Positions 48,953 to 62,372 of a stretch of DNA of 64,000 nt are shown piece by piece. Each line of letters starts with the position of its first letter. Positions within the stretch are counted from its first letter, which is position 1. Origin of the DNA: Rotaria macrura (Eukaryota > Rotifera > Eurotatoria > Philodinida > Philodinidae); the NCBI GenBank assembly GCA_900239685.1, contig OENT01000324.1, positions 1-64,000 on the forward strand. Direction: 5' to 3'. Below the pieces are notes generated by a model. That model worked only from the letters and a program-made list of their open reading frames with translations. It did no database searches and had not been told where the DNA came from. The position numbers were made by a program, and so were the translations under genes.

Positions 48953-51900
48953 CTAATGCACAAAAAATGTTGATGATTTATTTATTTGAAAAGCATCAAG
49001 TAAATTTTGAGCTTCTGTATTATAATGAAATTTCGTTAGAAGACCACTGAGTTGTGTTGGATGCATTGTATCTGTAATTTGTATTGCCGATGATGAACGA
49101 TTCGTTTTCAATGTGTATATAGCAGATACAATGGCTAATTTTTGTCGACATTCATCGATCCCAATAATTCTCGCTGAATTATGATCAGTATGTAGAGGTG
49201 ATAGTGACTGTTACCAAAAAGAAAAGAAATTCAAAAATAAGAGTTTAACAAAAAAACAAATATTCGTATACATTATATTCATAATTAATTGGACAAATAA
49301 ATAATCTATCTGTTGAATCATTGGTTTGTTCGATCGATGACAAAGCATTGTAAGCTGATTGAAATGCATTTTTCTGTTCTTTGATGTCATTTATTGAACA
49401 ACCATAATGATACATGATTTGAGCCACTGTTAATCAGAAACAAGAAAAATATAAATATTTTTGTTTAAGAAAATTTACAATTCAAACCAGAAAAAGAAGA
49501 AAACTTATAGTTGGTGTAAAATATCAGATAAGTCATCAATTATTATTTGTGTTACTGATCTTCTTTTAGTTTAAGTCGAAAATTCATATGACTTAAAACA
49601 GCCATCATACTATTCAGTTTTAAATGTTATCTTTCACTAGTAGAACATTTATGAATTCATATCGAAGAATTCGTCGCTTTGTTTACGGATACACTGTTCT
49701 CTTTGAGATTAGATCGAACTGATTTTTAATAATATTGTAAATGTAATGGTAAAATCAGTATCTATCGATTTCCAAAAGCTGTGATGTTATCGGTAAAGAT
49801 TGAATGAATTTTACATTTTTCGCATAAGATAGCCTTGTGTTTACTTTCACCTGCATGATGACATACTACTTGTATGTACGCGCAAAATCTTTAGTCTCTT
49901 GAATTTCATCGGGGCGATGAGTAGTATGAGAAATGTTTTGACAGTGAATATCAATACGAAAGTCCTGCTTCTACTAGTCAAACGATAAATAGCAGATCAT
50001 TAAAGTGCAATCGACATCATCTCATTTTTTCATAAGGAGGTTTTCATTTCTTCTTGACTCTTGCACGAACGGTATTCAGAGTCGATTTAGTTTCTCATTG
50101 GTAGTCTTAAAAAAAGTGAAACTCGATTTTATTCGATCATAGATGCTTATTTAACATAGAAGTCACTTGATTTTTATCTTATTTTACATTACATACACGT
50201 CGACGACTTTTATTCGAGTACATAATCCTTCTTCCTTTAAGAATTCAATGAACAATAATCATGCTTCTAAGTTACAAATACAAAGGTTACTTCAGGATAT
50301 ATTTCGATGGATCTTTGTTCTTCCATGAAATACTCAGATATATACAAGATAATCTTTACAATCTAGCTCAATCGATAACTACTACCAAGTACAAATCAGA
50401 TAGACAGACCATACAAAGCAAAAACTATGGTTATAACTCTACTATAGTTCTCTTGAAAGATGCAATTTACTTGCTTTCTCGGTAATGTAAACGAGTTTTA
50501 TACGTTATCTAATACATGAGAACTAAAACTATTTTTGTGCAACGAAAAATTAAAGTGAACTGAGTATAGTGATCTCCACCCTCTGATGTGAAATATTGAT
50601 TGCGATACTGACAAAATTCTTCAGTGGATTACTTGTGAGATGAGATCGATCAAGTACCCCCCTCATTTATGACGAAATTTTTGAGCAGTGAGTTGTCGTA
50701 TCATTTTGCACTATTTTCAAAACTTTCACGTACGATTTGTAGCCGTTGAAACAATTAGAGTTCTGACTTTTTCAAAATCGCTTAGAAGTAATTCTATGTT
50801 TTCCCATCTTTTTTCATCGCCTATTTGGCTGTCTGTAAGAATTTCAAATGACCATGACAGCACAATACATCTTCATCATACCCGTTGCTTTGACCAATCC
50901 GTTTATGAACTTAACTGTTAAAAGGGTAACTTCCATTTTCGCAGAACTATTTTTACGCTGACACCACTTTCACCGATTTCCATTTTCTTCGATTCCTTTT
51001 TCGCCGACAACAGTTTTTGACCGAAACATACCAGATCACATATGATTCATTCTATATTTAAAATCTTTTTAGAGCCAACGAGTTTATATACCAACTCACA
51101 CGGAACCAATCGAGTAGGTAACTATGTCAGTTGAACCTTTTACTTACTTGCAAACAGATACCAGTAGATGTAGAGGGAGGGAGGTCTTTCGTGCATTTGA
51201 TTGTGGGTGTGGTTTACGTATAAATGAATGCAAGAGCTATACACCCTTACTTGGTGGCGTCTGTTTCCAAGAATCTGAAAGTTGCAACTGACGTAGTTAC
51301 TAACTCAGGTGGTAATGTATGAGTTTGTCAATAAGCTCATTAGTTGTAAAAAAGTTTAAAACATAAAATGATTCATGGGTGATCAGGTATTTTTCGGTCA
51401 AAAATATTGTCGGAGAAAATGGACATCGGTGAAAGTGGAGTCGGAGAAAAAAAACTCGGCAAAAACAGGCTAATTAGTTAAACGAATCAGTTTTATTTTA
51501 CTTTTCTTAATAGGACATAAATCAATACATACTTTTCAAAGGTAATTTCATCATTTTATAGATTTCATAAAGCGTATATACATGTGATGTTTGCATAGGT
51601 TGAGTTTCAACACATGTCCGTTCAAGATGAGCTAATAATTCAAGATCTATACAGCCTAATTTATCATGTTGATATTGAATCAGTGTTTGAAGACGATATA
51701 ATGATTGATCATTCGATAGAGAACATACAGCTAGTGCATAATCAAATGTAAATTGTTTTTGGCTGAAATAATTTCGTTTTGAAACATTTGGAAAAATAAT
51801 CGAAATACATTACCTTAAATAATCATTTGTATTCTGAATACACCAAAAAGCATCATCGAAATTCTTTAAATCAACACTTGTTTTAAATAATTCTTTAATA

Positions 51901-54900
51901 ATTAAACCCTAAGAATGAGAATTGAACTAAAATTTAAAAAGAAACAATCCTCTGCGGTATTTTTCAAACATACACGGATATTATTCGAATGTGAACTTTG
52001 CAAACATTGATGAAGAAATGAACTAACATGTTGATGTTCACCAAAGTATTTCAAATATTCTCGAATCTGAAACAAGAATGAAAACAATCGTTTTATCCAA
52101 ATGCAATATTGACATTTGTTTAATATTATCAAACATGAATAGTACGCCATTTTTCTTTCTCAACCACCGGTTTTATCATTATATTTTTACTTTTCGATGA
52201 GATGGAAGTCAAATTTAAATATCTTTATCATTCTATTCAATCGAAAAATCCTTCATTCATTTGTTTCATCAATGGATATATTGTTGTGGATATTTCAAAA
52301 ATCATTATTGACTCATGCAAATGAGAAAAGGGCAAGTTTAAACCACAGTCGATAGTGTTAGACGAGACAAACTTCTATCTTGTATGTAAAATTTTAAGCT
52401 TCTCATTGAAGATATGATTTCATCTAAGATAAAACAAAAATATGCAGTCTATTGTGCAATTTAGAAAAATATATATCCTATATCATAGTTATTAGAAGAA
52501 ATAAAGTGAACGATAGAATGTCCTTATGTTATTAAGCCGTTTTTATACGAGCTATTGCTTAATCTGAAAACTAAATTTCATGTATCTTTACGAATAATAC
52601 TTGATAAATAAGCATTGTGAAAACGTCTTCTAACCATGAATAACTTATGTAAATATATAGGCTGTATTTTGATTGAATGATATAATTCTATTTCTTTATA
52701 CTACAGTAATAGCCAACGAAATCTAACTTATACAAATATAAACGTTCACATACACCTTTGAGAAAAAAATAAAAGATTGTAAATTTGTATATGATACAAT
52801 ACCAATATCTTCATTTATTACATTTCTATAGTTGTGTAAGAGACAGAGAGAGGAAGAAAGGCTATCTGACTGCTAGATTCCTGTTCAGTTCCTAACGTGA
52901 ATCTTAGTTACTTTGATTGGCTTATTGAACGCTTGGTACAATAGTCGCCGCTTTGACCGATAAAAAGAAAAATTTGACAACAAAGATACATTTAGGATTA
53001 CTTTGTTTTTCTCATCATGTCGTGTAAAACTTTCTTATTCTTATTCCTATTATAAAGTACTAACTCTATAGCGTATTTCTATGGTTGTTATCATTAGATC
53101 TCAATTACGATGGAATTTTATTGACTCAAACAAAAGTCAATGTTCATCGACCAAGTGGGACATTAATATTAAAAGCACTGAAAGGTATACACAACCGTTC
53201 GAGAACTGCACAGTGATTTATTGTTGCTCAGTATTTTAATCCTAAAATTATGATTATTTAAAAACAAGAAGACAAAAAGTTTTTATCACCAGAACAATCA
53301 CAACGACAAGTCTAACCAAATTCGATACAACAATATTGTCATTGTGGTCAAGTAGTCACTATTTTATTTTGAAAAACATTGTAGTAACACATGATTTAAC
53401 TCAATGATAGAACACTGCTTGAACTCGCAGTATGATAATGGGGGAGATTTTGATGATTTTTGTTTCATAGCTTTAGAACGAGGACATATATATATTTTAA
53501 CGAATTTTTCACTTAAATGCCAATTCATCTTTATCAGAATGTCATAGATCAGAAGTCTTCTCTCCGTCTCATGGAACTTCACTACGAAATTCTATAGTAT
53601 CTAGAAATTTGATCAGTTGATGATGATATCATAGAGATACATGACTTATTTTTCTAGATTAGCGATTTCCCCGAATACTATTTATATTTTATATTGATGA
53701 TTCGAATGAAAACATAAACGTTCTCATCGGACAGAACAATCTATGAAAACATACCCATTCAATATAAAATAATTCTGGTATTGCTTGCTTTGCGAACATT
53801 TCACTTAATACAGGATCAATATAAAGTTCATTTAATACGGCAGCTAAATGTCTTGTTGCCGTTTCAATATTTGTGCCCGATCGATAAAATGTTAATGCAT
53901 GAAAAAATTGTCTAAAAATAATTCTTAAATTAGACTTTTTAATATAAAAATAAATATCTTACCTCGAAGAATTCAATTCTTTAAACCAATCGAGTTTTCC
54001 ACAATATTGATCTAGTGTTGTCCATTGATGTCGACTTGGTAAATATTTTATTAAAAACTCATTGCTCGGCCATCTACGTTAAAATAAAAATGATGTAGTG
54101 AAAATGTTACATTTCTAAATAAAATCATACAGAAGACAAATTAGATTATCAACATATTTCATAATCATTTGGAACCAATTCTCTGAATCTGGTAAAATTT
54201 GTTCCTGTTGAATATCATCTGCTAGAATTTGTTCAATCAATGATTGATTTCCTATATAGTGAAATAACTTTTTCGTATTGTTTTCAAAATGTGAACGCAT
54301 GCTTTTCATCGTCTTACCGATTCGAGTTTTGTATGGTTGTTGGTAAATAAGATTTTCAATGAAGAGATCACTAGAAATAGATCAATTTAAATTTTATTGA
54401 TTTTCTTCATGTTGACTTTGTTCGATAATTTTTACCGATCGTTAATTGCCATCGATGATGTTTCAATGCCAGATGACGAAAGCCATAAAAGTACTTGATA
54501 AATTTGTAATAAATCTTGTAAATAAGGCAAGACTTTCTCTTGAATTTTTTCAGTACGAAGTGAATTGATTCGTATCTAAATTTAGAAACACATAAGAAAA
54601 ATAATATTTAAACTAAATGGGTTCACAATGGATTTTGCTTTTCAAAGCACTTCTTCCTACAAGTTCAAATAGAAAAATGAATGTTCTCAAATGATAGAAA
54701 AATTTTCACAACAAACCACATTGTCATGTATGAGCTTACGATGGAAATGCTTCTAAAAACCTGAATTGGGTACAAATATTGTTTTTGGAAATTCGATTTT
54801 TCTTAATTTTATTGTGAAGAGCAATCATTAAATGTCATGAAACAAAAACACATGGTGCACGTCGTTTTTCCGTAGAGTCGTGTCATAGACATTTAACTGC

Positions 54901-57900
54901 ATGATAGTGATAGGAAAACATATGACTTATTTATTGGTCTCTCTAAAACATCGCGATTATATTTACGTTCTCTTGGGTAGTTCATCAAGCTGTAAATATT
55001 CGAGCATACGAAACATGGGTTGATTCATCAACCAAAACATTTAAGACAATTTATTTGATCAATTTGTTTTCTTTTTCTTCATTTATTCTGGATATTAGAT
55101 ATCATATGATATTTGCCTATTCAGAATAGGCTATCGAATAGATTGCACAGCATAGCATTGAAATTTAAACAATGGTCATGAATAATCTAGACAATTAGTT
55201 CGAACGTTAGATAACATGAAGTTTAGGCAGTGATTGGCGATGAGAATAAAAATCTCGAGAATACATATTGAAGACACTATATTACCATCACAGATCAAAT
55301 TGAATCTCTGTTATCTAATTACTATGATTATTAATTGAGTTCAATGATGATACAATAGAAGCGAAATTTTCTGCAATGATAGTTAAAGAAAGAAGTTTTC
55401 GTTCAGATTAGAATACCAAAATAAAAATATCTCTGCTACTATATCTCTTGTATGTTTTAAATAATGAAATAGATTTTCAAAAATACAAACAAACTTCCTA
55501 CTTGATTGGATCGAAATATTAAAGGAATTAATTTGATCAAACGTTCGATTTGAATAAGTTTCTCGTGACATAATTGAGCAAATACGAGGACAAGTAAACG
55601 ACGAGCAACCTTTGACGTAAACCCATTACTATTAATTTCAGTACCATTTAAAGTTGTCAAACGTTTTTCATAAATTGATTGTAGCGTTTCCATCAATTGA
55701 TCATTATTTACAACTGGTTCAAGATATTTTTCAATACGATTCAATTTTCTATTCAGGAAGACGAGAAAAGAATTAACTCAGGAATTTTCGTTTTGCTTAG
55801 AGAAAATCTTACTGCGTTATTATTTGTTTATCATTCAATGATGTTTCATGAAATAAAATATCATCGATTTGTGCTAATGTTTCATCGTCAGATATTTTTA
55901 TCAATGTCTCAATATCGTTTATAGAACCTAGAATGAAAAACCAAACAAACAGTTATTAAAAGTATTTTGAAAATTTCAATCAATATACGAGCATATTTTT
56001 GATTGATTGTCAATGAAGATTTGGACATGGAATAAAGTGAAACAGCAGTCTGTAAAGTTCAATGAGTAAAAGTATTTAATAGAGAAACAATAAATAAATT
56101 TCCCGTTCTTACTTTATGAACAAGAATAATTAATTGTCTTTCATCAAATATACGACAACCGAGTAGAGCGAGTGAATGAGCTCGAAGATCAATTAATGTA
56201 CTGTAAAGATTTTGCCAAAATTTTGTTAAAACTTGTAAATGATCTTCATCGCGAACAGAATGTTCTTCACAGTGATTACGACACTAAAATTAGAGAATTT
56301 ATTTCGATAGATAGACAACGAACCTAATGCGACTAAAACAGGTGAATACTAATATCTGTATAATCTCGATGCAGAGTTCACGGTATGAAACACGAATGAT
56401 CTGTTGTTTATACAAAGAACAAGAGTGGTGCAAAAATGTTCACCATGGTCAATGGTATTTTATTTCGCCCGCTATAATTCAACGCTGCATCTAGATTGTG
56501 TTCCATCTAATATCCAGTATTTTTACGATTGAACTCTATATTTTCCATTTATGTGAATTATTATACATGCAATGTAAAGATATGTAGTAATTAAAATCAT
56601 GTTTAATGAGTTTTCACTCGAGAACTTGACTATTCGTAGTATGATATGTTCGAATTGTAATTCGAAGCTTTCTCATAGAAAAATCTCGAGAAAATTAATC
56701 AAGAATAGAAGAACTAGAATATTTCGACTAACGAAGAAACATAGTCGACTAATTCTATCCATTCGAGTTCATACTATAGACTGATATTTCGAAATCATTT
56801 GTACAATCAATTATTTTCTTAGATTGAGATCATCTTACTGAAAATTCTAAGTATATTCGAATTCAAAATTCTGTACATTGCCTTTATCTAAAGAACAATA
56901 GCTAGACAATATAAAATTTTCGCAGCATTTTAGTGATCGAAAAATGTATCAATTCAATAGATTGATTCCGACTAAAGTAATTCAGACTATGAAACTTTCA
57001 CAAAATATGTACTGGATTAAGTATACATAATAGAGACTCTACACTCATTTATAGTTATCGATCATAGCGAGGTTCGTTACTAAAATTTTACATCGGTCAT
57101 GTGATTTGATCTGAGAGAAAAACTCACGAGAACAATTTTATGATTAACCTGGATAGTTTATCCCTACAATTAATAAGATTGTACATCGAAAATGCCCACA
57201 AGTCTATTGATAAGAAGTACTCGTCTAGTGAACATAGTCCAATACAGTTTACAAATGTACTGAATTCTAAGCTGAAAACTAAGTAAAATGCCATCGTTAA
57301 GTAATAATCAGAACTTAAAACGCATAATCAAGAATGTACTCGTATCGATCGTTGGCACAGCTTGATCGAGATCATTAGTTTTAACCAGTGAAAAGATAAT
57401 ATTCATGAAGTAGAATGAGAAATGATGATGAAAAGGGTCTCACATGCAAGAATGTATTGTGAAGAAAATTATATTTCATTCATATAAATAAAGTAGTAAA
57501 TTTTGAGCCTCGAGAGTGAAATTAATTCGTAAACTATCAATGTACAACGAACTTTTTTTTCAATCCAAATGCTATCTTTCTAATCGATGCAACTCTTGAC
57601 AATCGACCCCCAAATATTTTCATTCTTACCATTTTTTACATAGGCTTACATCTAGCAGATACTAGTCATTGAATGTAACTTTAACTTTTGGAGTTAATTT
57701 TCTTTTCTTTGAAATGAGAAAACTCGTACCAGTACTTTCTCTTTCGAATTACAATGATACGTACAAAAACGTTTGAGGATGGTTTTTGGTGCAGTTCATT
57801 CGTCTAAATTAAGTCTGTCATCGATAATGTTATTGAAGCTCCTGACGTCCAATACAAAGAAAACGACTTGCTCATTTGAAATTTCTATCCAAAGTCGACA

Positions 57901-60900
57901 TTAATCCTCCATTTCTATCCATATAAATAATAGTACATTCTCATCAATCAATTGATTTGAATTGAAGGATAGAGTGAGTGTTATTTTTTAGATCAAATTT
58001 TTGAGACTTTTCTTTTTCTCTCTATGAAACACAATAGCATAACAAATGTTCATTGCAACAGACCTCGACGAATGTGATTAGCGGGAATATTTTCAGTAGT
58101 GGATAATTTTTCAGCACTCGCTTGTTTTCCTCCTGCAAATCTCGGAATAATGGTATCTTTAACTCGATAATTTTAGAAATTTCCAATTATCATGCAATCT
58201 CTCAAATCTTTTACAGTTCCTGAATATTTACGATAACTTCATATGATAGTTTTTCAGCTTCAAATAGGCTGTGCTAACAAGTCTTTTGTGAAAATACTTA
58301 TAGATAGAAGAGAGCAGTTTGAATCGAAAGAAATTGCACGAGAAAATAAACTTTTGATTTACCAAGCTTTGAAGAATAACAGGTAATTGTTGCAGAATTT
58401 GTGTTACTGATATCCATGATTGATTTAATTCATCTAAATTAAGATTAAACGTTATCCAAAGAGCATCTTTAATCATATCGATTGTAAACTGTCCCGGCGA
58501 ATTAAGTTTTCGTTCAATATCATCAATTGTTGTTGATTCATCGTTGATATACTTCTCATCGAAGCCCATGGATAATTCAATAAATTGTTCACGAGCATTC
58601 GTTTTCAGTTCATATTGAATAAGTAATAGTATTGAACGATTTTGATTTGTCAATAAATGTAACATGAGTCTATCGTTTGTACATGTTATTGATGTTAATG
58701 ACGAACTATGAGGTATATGCGAATGATCATTGGCTTGAGTGCTTTTTGTATAAGATTTATTTTGATATAAAGAATATTTAAAATTATTTGTTTCATTATA
58801 TTGAAACTCATAAATAAGAGTATGAAGAAGATCGTTTGAATCAACAACTACGAATAAACGTGTTATGAGTTCATCTGAATATGTTTCATATTGACAACAG
58901 TCTAAAAACATTTTCGTTGGAATTTTTGATGATGAACGTGGAAGATCAACAGATATATTATATTCATATAAAACTGTATCAAACTAAAGCAAACAAAAAA
59001 AAGGCAACGAATAACAATATATTATTGTATCTCACGTATCATAACTGAGAATGTTTTGTTCATATAGTAAAATTCAAGAATGTACTAATAAGAGAGAATG
59101 CTCAATGGTCTAATTACCTTCCGTTTTGAGATGCTGATACTAATGAGCTGTTAAAAACGCAGTTTATGCCTTTGAAATCTTCTTATCTTTTCTAGTTGTA
59201 AGAATATAGACTTTTTACTGGTAATGCTGGTGCTATGCTGTGGTATGTTGAAGACCAGTGTTTATCATACACTCATACGACTATAGTGATATAAATCAAC
59301 AAATGGGAATCATTGGAATAGCGAAGTTTTACTGTTCTTTATCATGATCATTCCAATTACAATATTGTATCATTTTATGTGAAATTTACGAAAGCTATTG
59401 ATATGCTAATCGATCGTCTCATGTTTGAAACAATCAGAATCCTAACCCTGAAATTTACAATTTAGAAAAGGAACGAGCACACAATAAATGAAACGATAGA
59501 ATATGTCTTTCAAATTGATTCCTCATAAAAATTCATCAATCGAAATTATAAACTTAACAAATTTTTCCAATGTATTCCTCTCGTTTCGTAGACCATGGAA
59601 ACAAAAGACAATGTATGAAGATTATATTCGCATTGTCTACAAAGAAAATCTCTTACTTGATCGGACAAAAATCGAAGAATACCATTATCATAGAGTAGAA
59701 TTGTTATTGTCATCGAACTGTATACAATTGTTGTTTGCCCAGCAATTAAAGGTTGACTTGGTTGATTAGATGATATCGATTTACTGATATAAGAGAAAAA
59801 ATAAATCAGATATTCGATGTAAACATTTACTATTAGCCACTCTTTCAATAGTAACTATAACTCATGTATATATAGATAATATTGAAGCTTCAATTCTATA
59901 TCGAGGTATTATAGAAAAAACAAAACTCAATAGAATATTGAAAACTTCCCTTGATGCTGATCAGATATCTATAACATTTCTTATCTACTATGCATACCTG
60001 AAGAAAAACGAATTAGTAAAAGTAAAAAATAGTGCATGTAACTATCAATGCTGTTCGAAAGCTGTACAAGATTATTGATGAGAATCGGCTTCCATCGTAG
60101 ATTCTAAGATTTGTATTGTTACTTACAAAACTCATAGTCTACACGTTCAGGATCATAAAAAGGATCAAATAAATCTGTTTCGTATGTGAAAGACGAAATG
60201 TGCAAGTATCTTTGCATATGCTTAACTTAATTTGACATTGACGAGTCATAGTAACTTACTTTGAGTTCCAAATAAAATTGAATAAACCAGTTGATTGACG
60301 TTTTGGAAAAGTGAGTTGTTGTGGTGAATCTTATCATTAGATTTGAATACGACAGTTTGTTTTTTTTTGTTTCTTATTTATAGAAATAACTTACTTAGAT
60401 AATCTTGATTATCAAAACGAACAATAATTGTTTCCATTTCATTGAATAAAGCATAGATAAGATGATCATTTGTATAAGCACAAGTTACTTGCGCATATGA
60501 TTGTAAATCATAACGATAAAAATGATTTCGATTAATTAAATAATCATCTGTTATTGTGGCAAGTATTGATTGAGGTTGTTCCTAATGAAATTCATAGAAA
60601 AAGTTGTTCCTTGCTGAGAAAATATTTCTATTTAACATCTTACCAATTGTTCACTATTCAACGAGCTCGGATGTTTTAAAATCCAACGATATATACCAAC
60701 ATGTGTTGCAAACATTAGACAAATTTCTTGACGATCAGGTAATTCAACTATAAAGACATTTGGTAAAACAGTTGTTGGCACACCAAATTGTATCTGAAGA
60801 GCATTATGTAAAAGATTGTGCGACATGGAATATTCGAATAATTGAAAAGCATTGTTTTCTACGGTACGCCTATTAGAAAATTAATAAAATAGATTACTTT

Positions 60901-61166
60901 CAATTAATGGCATGGACTCATAATTTCATCGTACCAAAATAGAATTCGATCGAATGAACGATCAGCTGGCATCCAAGCACCACCGTGTGGTTGAACATTT
61001 GTTGTTTCACGTGTATCTAAAAATTCGTTGTTCTTTTCAAGTATGTTAGATAGATTAGATTTCTACCTGTTTGTTTGGTACCAATCGTTCGCCAAGTAAT
61101 AAGATCGTCAAGAAGAGTTGCGACATGTTTGGCAACAGAAATATTTGATGTATCGGTAGTAGTCAT
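48953..61166 (-). CDS. NUP160: NUP160, nuclear pore Y-complex scaffold nucleoporin
   Basis: About 21 coding exons: 61067-61166, 60935-61016, 60644-60869, 60395-60581, 60260-60329, 60123-60209, 59657-59783, 58363-58983, 56113-56283, 55989-56049, 55813-55927, 55502-55748, 54436-54575, 54131-54370, 53963-54073, 53755-53911, 51974-52066, 51814-51908, 51533-51762, 49272-49426 and 48953-49207. This gives about 1189 aa. The N-terminal half matches the NUP160 beta-propeller (HNLLHNALQIQF, VFIVELPDRQEICLM, LKHPSSL), followed by SPGQFTIDMIKDAL. The helical half has ICLLWPSN, equivalent to the family's LLWPSN, and AQIMYHYGCSI near the end. NUP160 belongs to the NUP107-160 ring complex. The protein stops about 250 residues earlier than human NUP160. 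The exon 6/7 junction is uncertain: the pair 60127/59829 also closes frame. NUP133 was considered and rejected. Confidence 0.92.
50915..51477. mobile_element. Inverted-repeat (MITE-like) element in a NUP160 intron
   Basis: Two arms of more than 70 bp face each other. The left-arm core CCACTTTCACCGAT (50964-50977) is the exact reverse complement of 51425-51438. The left 51014-51039 matches the reverse complement of 51379-51404 at 24 of 26 positions (TTTTTGACCGAAA core). The interior (about 51040-51378) has no coding frame. TTAA flanks both sides (50911-50914 and 51478-51481), compatible with a piggyBac-type TTAA target, though the outermost bases of the two arms agree poorly. The element lies wholly within the 2.1-kb intron between exons 49272-49426 and 51533-51762. 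Confidence 0.7.
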
Positions 61167-61664
61167 TTTTGCTTTCTTTATATTGTGGTTAAGTTTTCTT
61201 TTTCGTTAAGTTTTTATATCAGAAGAAAACTGACGACCAATCATAATTAAGATAGTGACCTCTTTGATGGTTGAATATTTTTAAAAAGTTTGGTAAACAG
61301 TTGCGATTGCATTTTAATAAATTTTATTTTTATGCTTTTTTAAAAATACATTGGAATTGAAAATTGTTGAAACATATCAAAAGGGCAAAGAACATTCTAG
61401 TAAATAAACAAAAATAAAGGAATGAGACCAACTACAACCTATCGATGAATAAATCAGATCTGATGCAAACATGAGTCAGGAAAATCGTCTTCTCGTTATA
61501 TAACGATGCAGAGTGTGTGCACTTAACTTATTTCATTTTCACTCGTGCCATTCTAGCAGAAAAATCAATAAATTTATGTAACTCTATGTAACGAATTCAT
61601 ATTTTCTAACTGTATCGTTTTAGATTTTTACTTTTATTTATTATTCGTTCTCAACACCATTAAA
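61167..61664. other. Divergent promoter between NUP160 and CHCHD2
   Basis: A 0.5-kb spacer between two diverging start codons, so probably a shared promoter region. An acceptor-like tatcgttttag (AG at 61622-61623) lies 41 nt before the CHCHD2 ATG. No exon is seen otherwise. Confidence 0.45.
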
Positions 61665-62372
61665 ATGCCTCGTCGATCTGGTGGTGGTATGCGATCTCAC
61701 TCTCCTTCTCGGTACATATATACATACATAAATCATGATTAGATTCTACGTTTTCTATCATTTAAAATGATTCTTTTAGAGCTCCTCCTCCTCCTCCGCC
61801 ACGTGCTGTTGCACACCCACCTCCAGCTGCACCAGCTCCAGTAATGGCACCACAAGGTCGTCAACCTGGTCTATTTGCACAAATGGCAGCCACGGCTGGT
61901 GGTGTTGCCATAGGTTCAGCCGTTGGACATACGATTGGTGCTGCAATTACTGGTAAATGCATCAACGACACATGGAAATGATTCAAACAATGATCTATTC
62001 ATTGTTATTTTTAGGTGGACATCGTGGTAATGATCAACAAGTTGCAACTCAAGAAGCAAATGGTCCAAATGCTCAACCATTATATCCAACACCAAACGAA
62101 CGATATACTGCTGACCGTTGTAATTTATATCAAAAAGAGTTCATGAAATGTCTTGATCAAGCTAGTGGCGATTCATCACAGTGTCAAGGTTTTTGGGAAG
62201 CATTAAAAGTAAATCATGCTTTTTTTTTCGAATACGTTTTTCAAATCGATTGTTTATTTTTCACTTTTAAAGGAATGTCAACGTTTTCAAGGCACCAATG
62301 GTAAGCGATTGTGTAGATGATTTTATTTTTTCATTCCGTATTCTACTCTTTTCCGTTTTAACAGCACTCTAA
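61665..62372 (+). CDS. CHCHD2: CHCHD2/CHCHD10 twin-CX9C mitochondrial protein
   Basis: Five coding exons: 61665-61711, 61780-61952, 62015-62208, 62273-62300 and 62365-62372, giving 149 aa, close to human CHCHD2 (151 aa). The N-terminus is basic ([13 protein letters not shown]), followed by a Pro/Ala-rich linker with six consecutive prolines. A Gly/Ala hydrophobic helix follows ([20 protein letters not shown]), the hallmark of CHCHD2/10. The C-terminal CHCH domain has two C-x9-C pairs ([11 protein letters not shown] and [11 protein letters not shown]) for oxidation by the MIA40 pathway. The protein acts in the intermembrane space with MICOS and cristae and can have nuclear roles. CHCHD2 and CHCHD10 cannot be separated here; one ancestral gene is usual in invertebrates. 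The last coding exon contributes only 8 nt. AATAAA is at 62515-62520. Confidence 0.93.

Noticed and set aside
59503-59769. An 88-codon plus-strand frame
   Set aside because: Antisense to the NUP160 exon at 59657-59783, which fits the gene's phase and family better.
48953-61166. Initial identification of the long minus-strand gene as NUP133
   Set aside because: The LLWPSN segment, SPGQFT and the N-terminal propeller strands fit NUP160, not NUP133.
61957-62304. A continuous 115-codon frame as the full CHCHD gene
   Set aside because: It reads through two introns; the spliced model restores both C-x9-C pairs and the normal C-terminus.
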